Part shown: positions 63,452 through 64,000 of the stretch, piece after piece
How positions within the stretch are numbered: the first letter of the stretch is position 1
Layout of the letters: every line of letters begins with the position of its first letter
Assembly (NCBI RefSeq): GCF_017751145.1
Contig: NZ_CP046640.1
Span: 186,001-250,000 of the forward strand
DNA length: 64,000 bases
Direction of reading: 5' to 3'
Source of the DNA: Iocasia fonsfrigidae
GTDB taxonomy: Bacteria > Bacillota > Halanaerobiia > Halanaerobiales > DTU029
The notes under the pieces: generated by a model
The model's database searches: none
Told to the model about the DNA's origin: nothing
Seen by the model: only the letters and a program-made list of their open reading frames with translations
Translations under genes and position numbers: made by a program

Positions 63452-64000
63452 ATGATATATTTGTTGCTTATTGCCTTTTTTGTATTATTAATTTCTAATA
63501 TCCCAATTGCTTTTACTCTATTATTTTCTTCTTCTATATTTTTGCATGAATGGGGAATGATTTCTCCAGGTATCCTACCGAATAAAGTATTTAATGGCAT
63601 CAATTCTTTTCCATATCTGGCCGTACCATTTTTTATCCTGGCAGGTCAATTAATGAATAAGACAGGAATTACAACTAGACTGGTTAAATTTGCAGATATT
63701 GTTATAGGGAAAATACATGGTGGTCTGGCCCAGGCCAATATATTATCCAGTATAATATTTGCAGGTTTAACTGGCTCAGGGGTTGCTGATACATCAGCAG
63801 TTGGATCTATACTAATTCCAGCAATGACCGAGCAAGGCTTTGATAAAGATTATAGTGCAGCAGTTACTGCCGCTTCTTCAGTAATCGGTCCAATTATCCC
63901 TCCTAGTGTATTAATGGTTATTTATGCTAATATCGTAGGGATATCTGTTGGGGATTTATTTGTGGCCGGTTTTATTCCTGGTGTATTAATAGGCTTAGGA
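63452..64000 (+). CDS. dctM: TRAP transporter large permease subunit (DctM family), cut by window end
   Basis: The first 183 codons are present; the gene continues past the window. The frame has the DctM patterns NSFPYLAVPFFILAGQLM, FAGLTGSGVADTSAVGS and IIPPSVLMVIYANI. ATG 63452 follows GAGGGAGGA, 74 bp after dctQ. A full DctM has about 425 residues. Confidence 0.93.
   Translation, partial: MIYLLLIAFFVLLISNIPIAFTLLFSSSIFLHEWGMISPGILPNKVFNGINSFPYLAVPFFILAGQLMNKTGITTRLVKFADIVIGKIHGGLAQANILSSIIFAGLTGSGVADTSAVGSILIPAMTEQGFDKDYSAAVTAASSVIGPIIPPSVLMVIYANIVGISVGDLFVAGFIPGVLIGLG

Overview
The window is about 64 kb of low-GC bacterial chromosome. It has strong AGGAGG-type ribosome binding sites, frequent TTG/GTG starts, intrinsic terminators, a T-box leader and an FMN riboswitch. 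The walJ (yycJ)-rlmH neighbourhood and the ribD-ribE-ribBA-ribH order are typical of Bacillota. Several chemoreceptors, two TRAP carriers and sugar/sugar-acid operons fit a motile, anaerobic, saccharolytic, possibly halophilic organism such as a Halanaerobiales member. That placement is inference. No rRNA, tRNA, CRISPR array, prophage or intact insertion sequence was recognised.

Layout. 0-2 kb: tail of an unidentified gene, then cheR and cheB on the minus strand. 2-3.6 kb: walJ-like hydrolase, small membrane protein, rlmH. 3.8-6.6 kb: SDR pseudogene, lipoprotein, alpha/beta hydrolase, FeoB remnant. 6.9-9 kb: chemoreceptor. 9.4-15.4 kb: YesM/YesN-type two-component system and a complete TRAP transporter. 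15.5-18.3 kb: AraC regulator and effector-binding protein (minus), then trmO and tag. 18.5-22.3 kb: OmpR-type two-component system and a DrrAB-type ABC exporter sharing a tandem 11-bp repeat in their promoters, then a methyltransferase remnant. 22.5-28 kb: HTH-Uma2 fusion, truncated YetF-like gene, AI-2E-type membrane protein, NapH-like ferredoxin, UPF0324 exporter with divergent LysR. 28-38.2 kb: large STAND/BTAD regulator, three chemoreceptors with a decayed duplicate, nicotinamidase. 38.3-44.5 kb: T-box-controlled ilvB and the FMN-riboswitch-controlled riboflavin operon, with a TIR-bounded element lodged between riboswitch and ribD. 44.5-48.7 kb: amino-acid permease, PHP protein and a gene-poor stretch with structured repeats and gene relics. 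48.7-55.8 kb: LacI regulator and a D-allose operon (alsB-A-C-E-K, rpiB). 55.9-64 kb: IclR and GntR regulators, RspB-like dehydrogenase, SDR, RspA/ManD-like dehydratase and a second TRAP system cut by the window end.

Working together. The als operon should import D-allose through the ABC carrier, phosphorylate it (AlsK), isomerise it (RpiB) and epimerise it (AlsE) to fructose-6-phosphate. The last region looks like a gulonate/mannonate route: TRAP uptake, oxidation or reduction by RspB and the SDR, then dehydration to 2-keto-3-deoxygluconate. A GntR-type operator palindrome occurs twice upstream of its first gene. CheB/CheR and four chemoreceptors supply adaptation and sensing.

The clearest oddities are three inverted-repeat elements of 117-221 bp, shared operator motifs that tie regulators to targets, hairpins between dctP and dctQ in both TRAP operons, and at least eight gene relics. 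I did not find a clearly new multi-gene defence or biosynthetic system.
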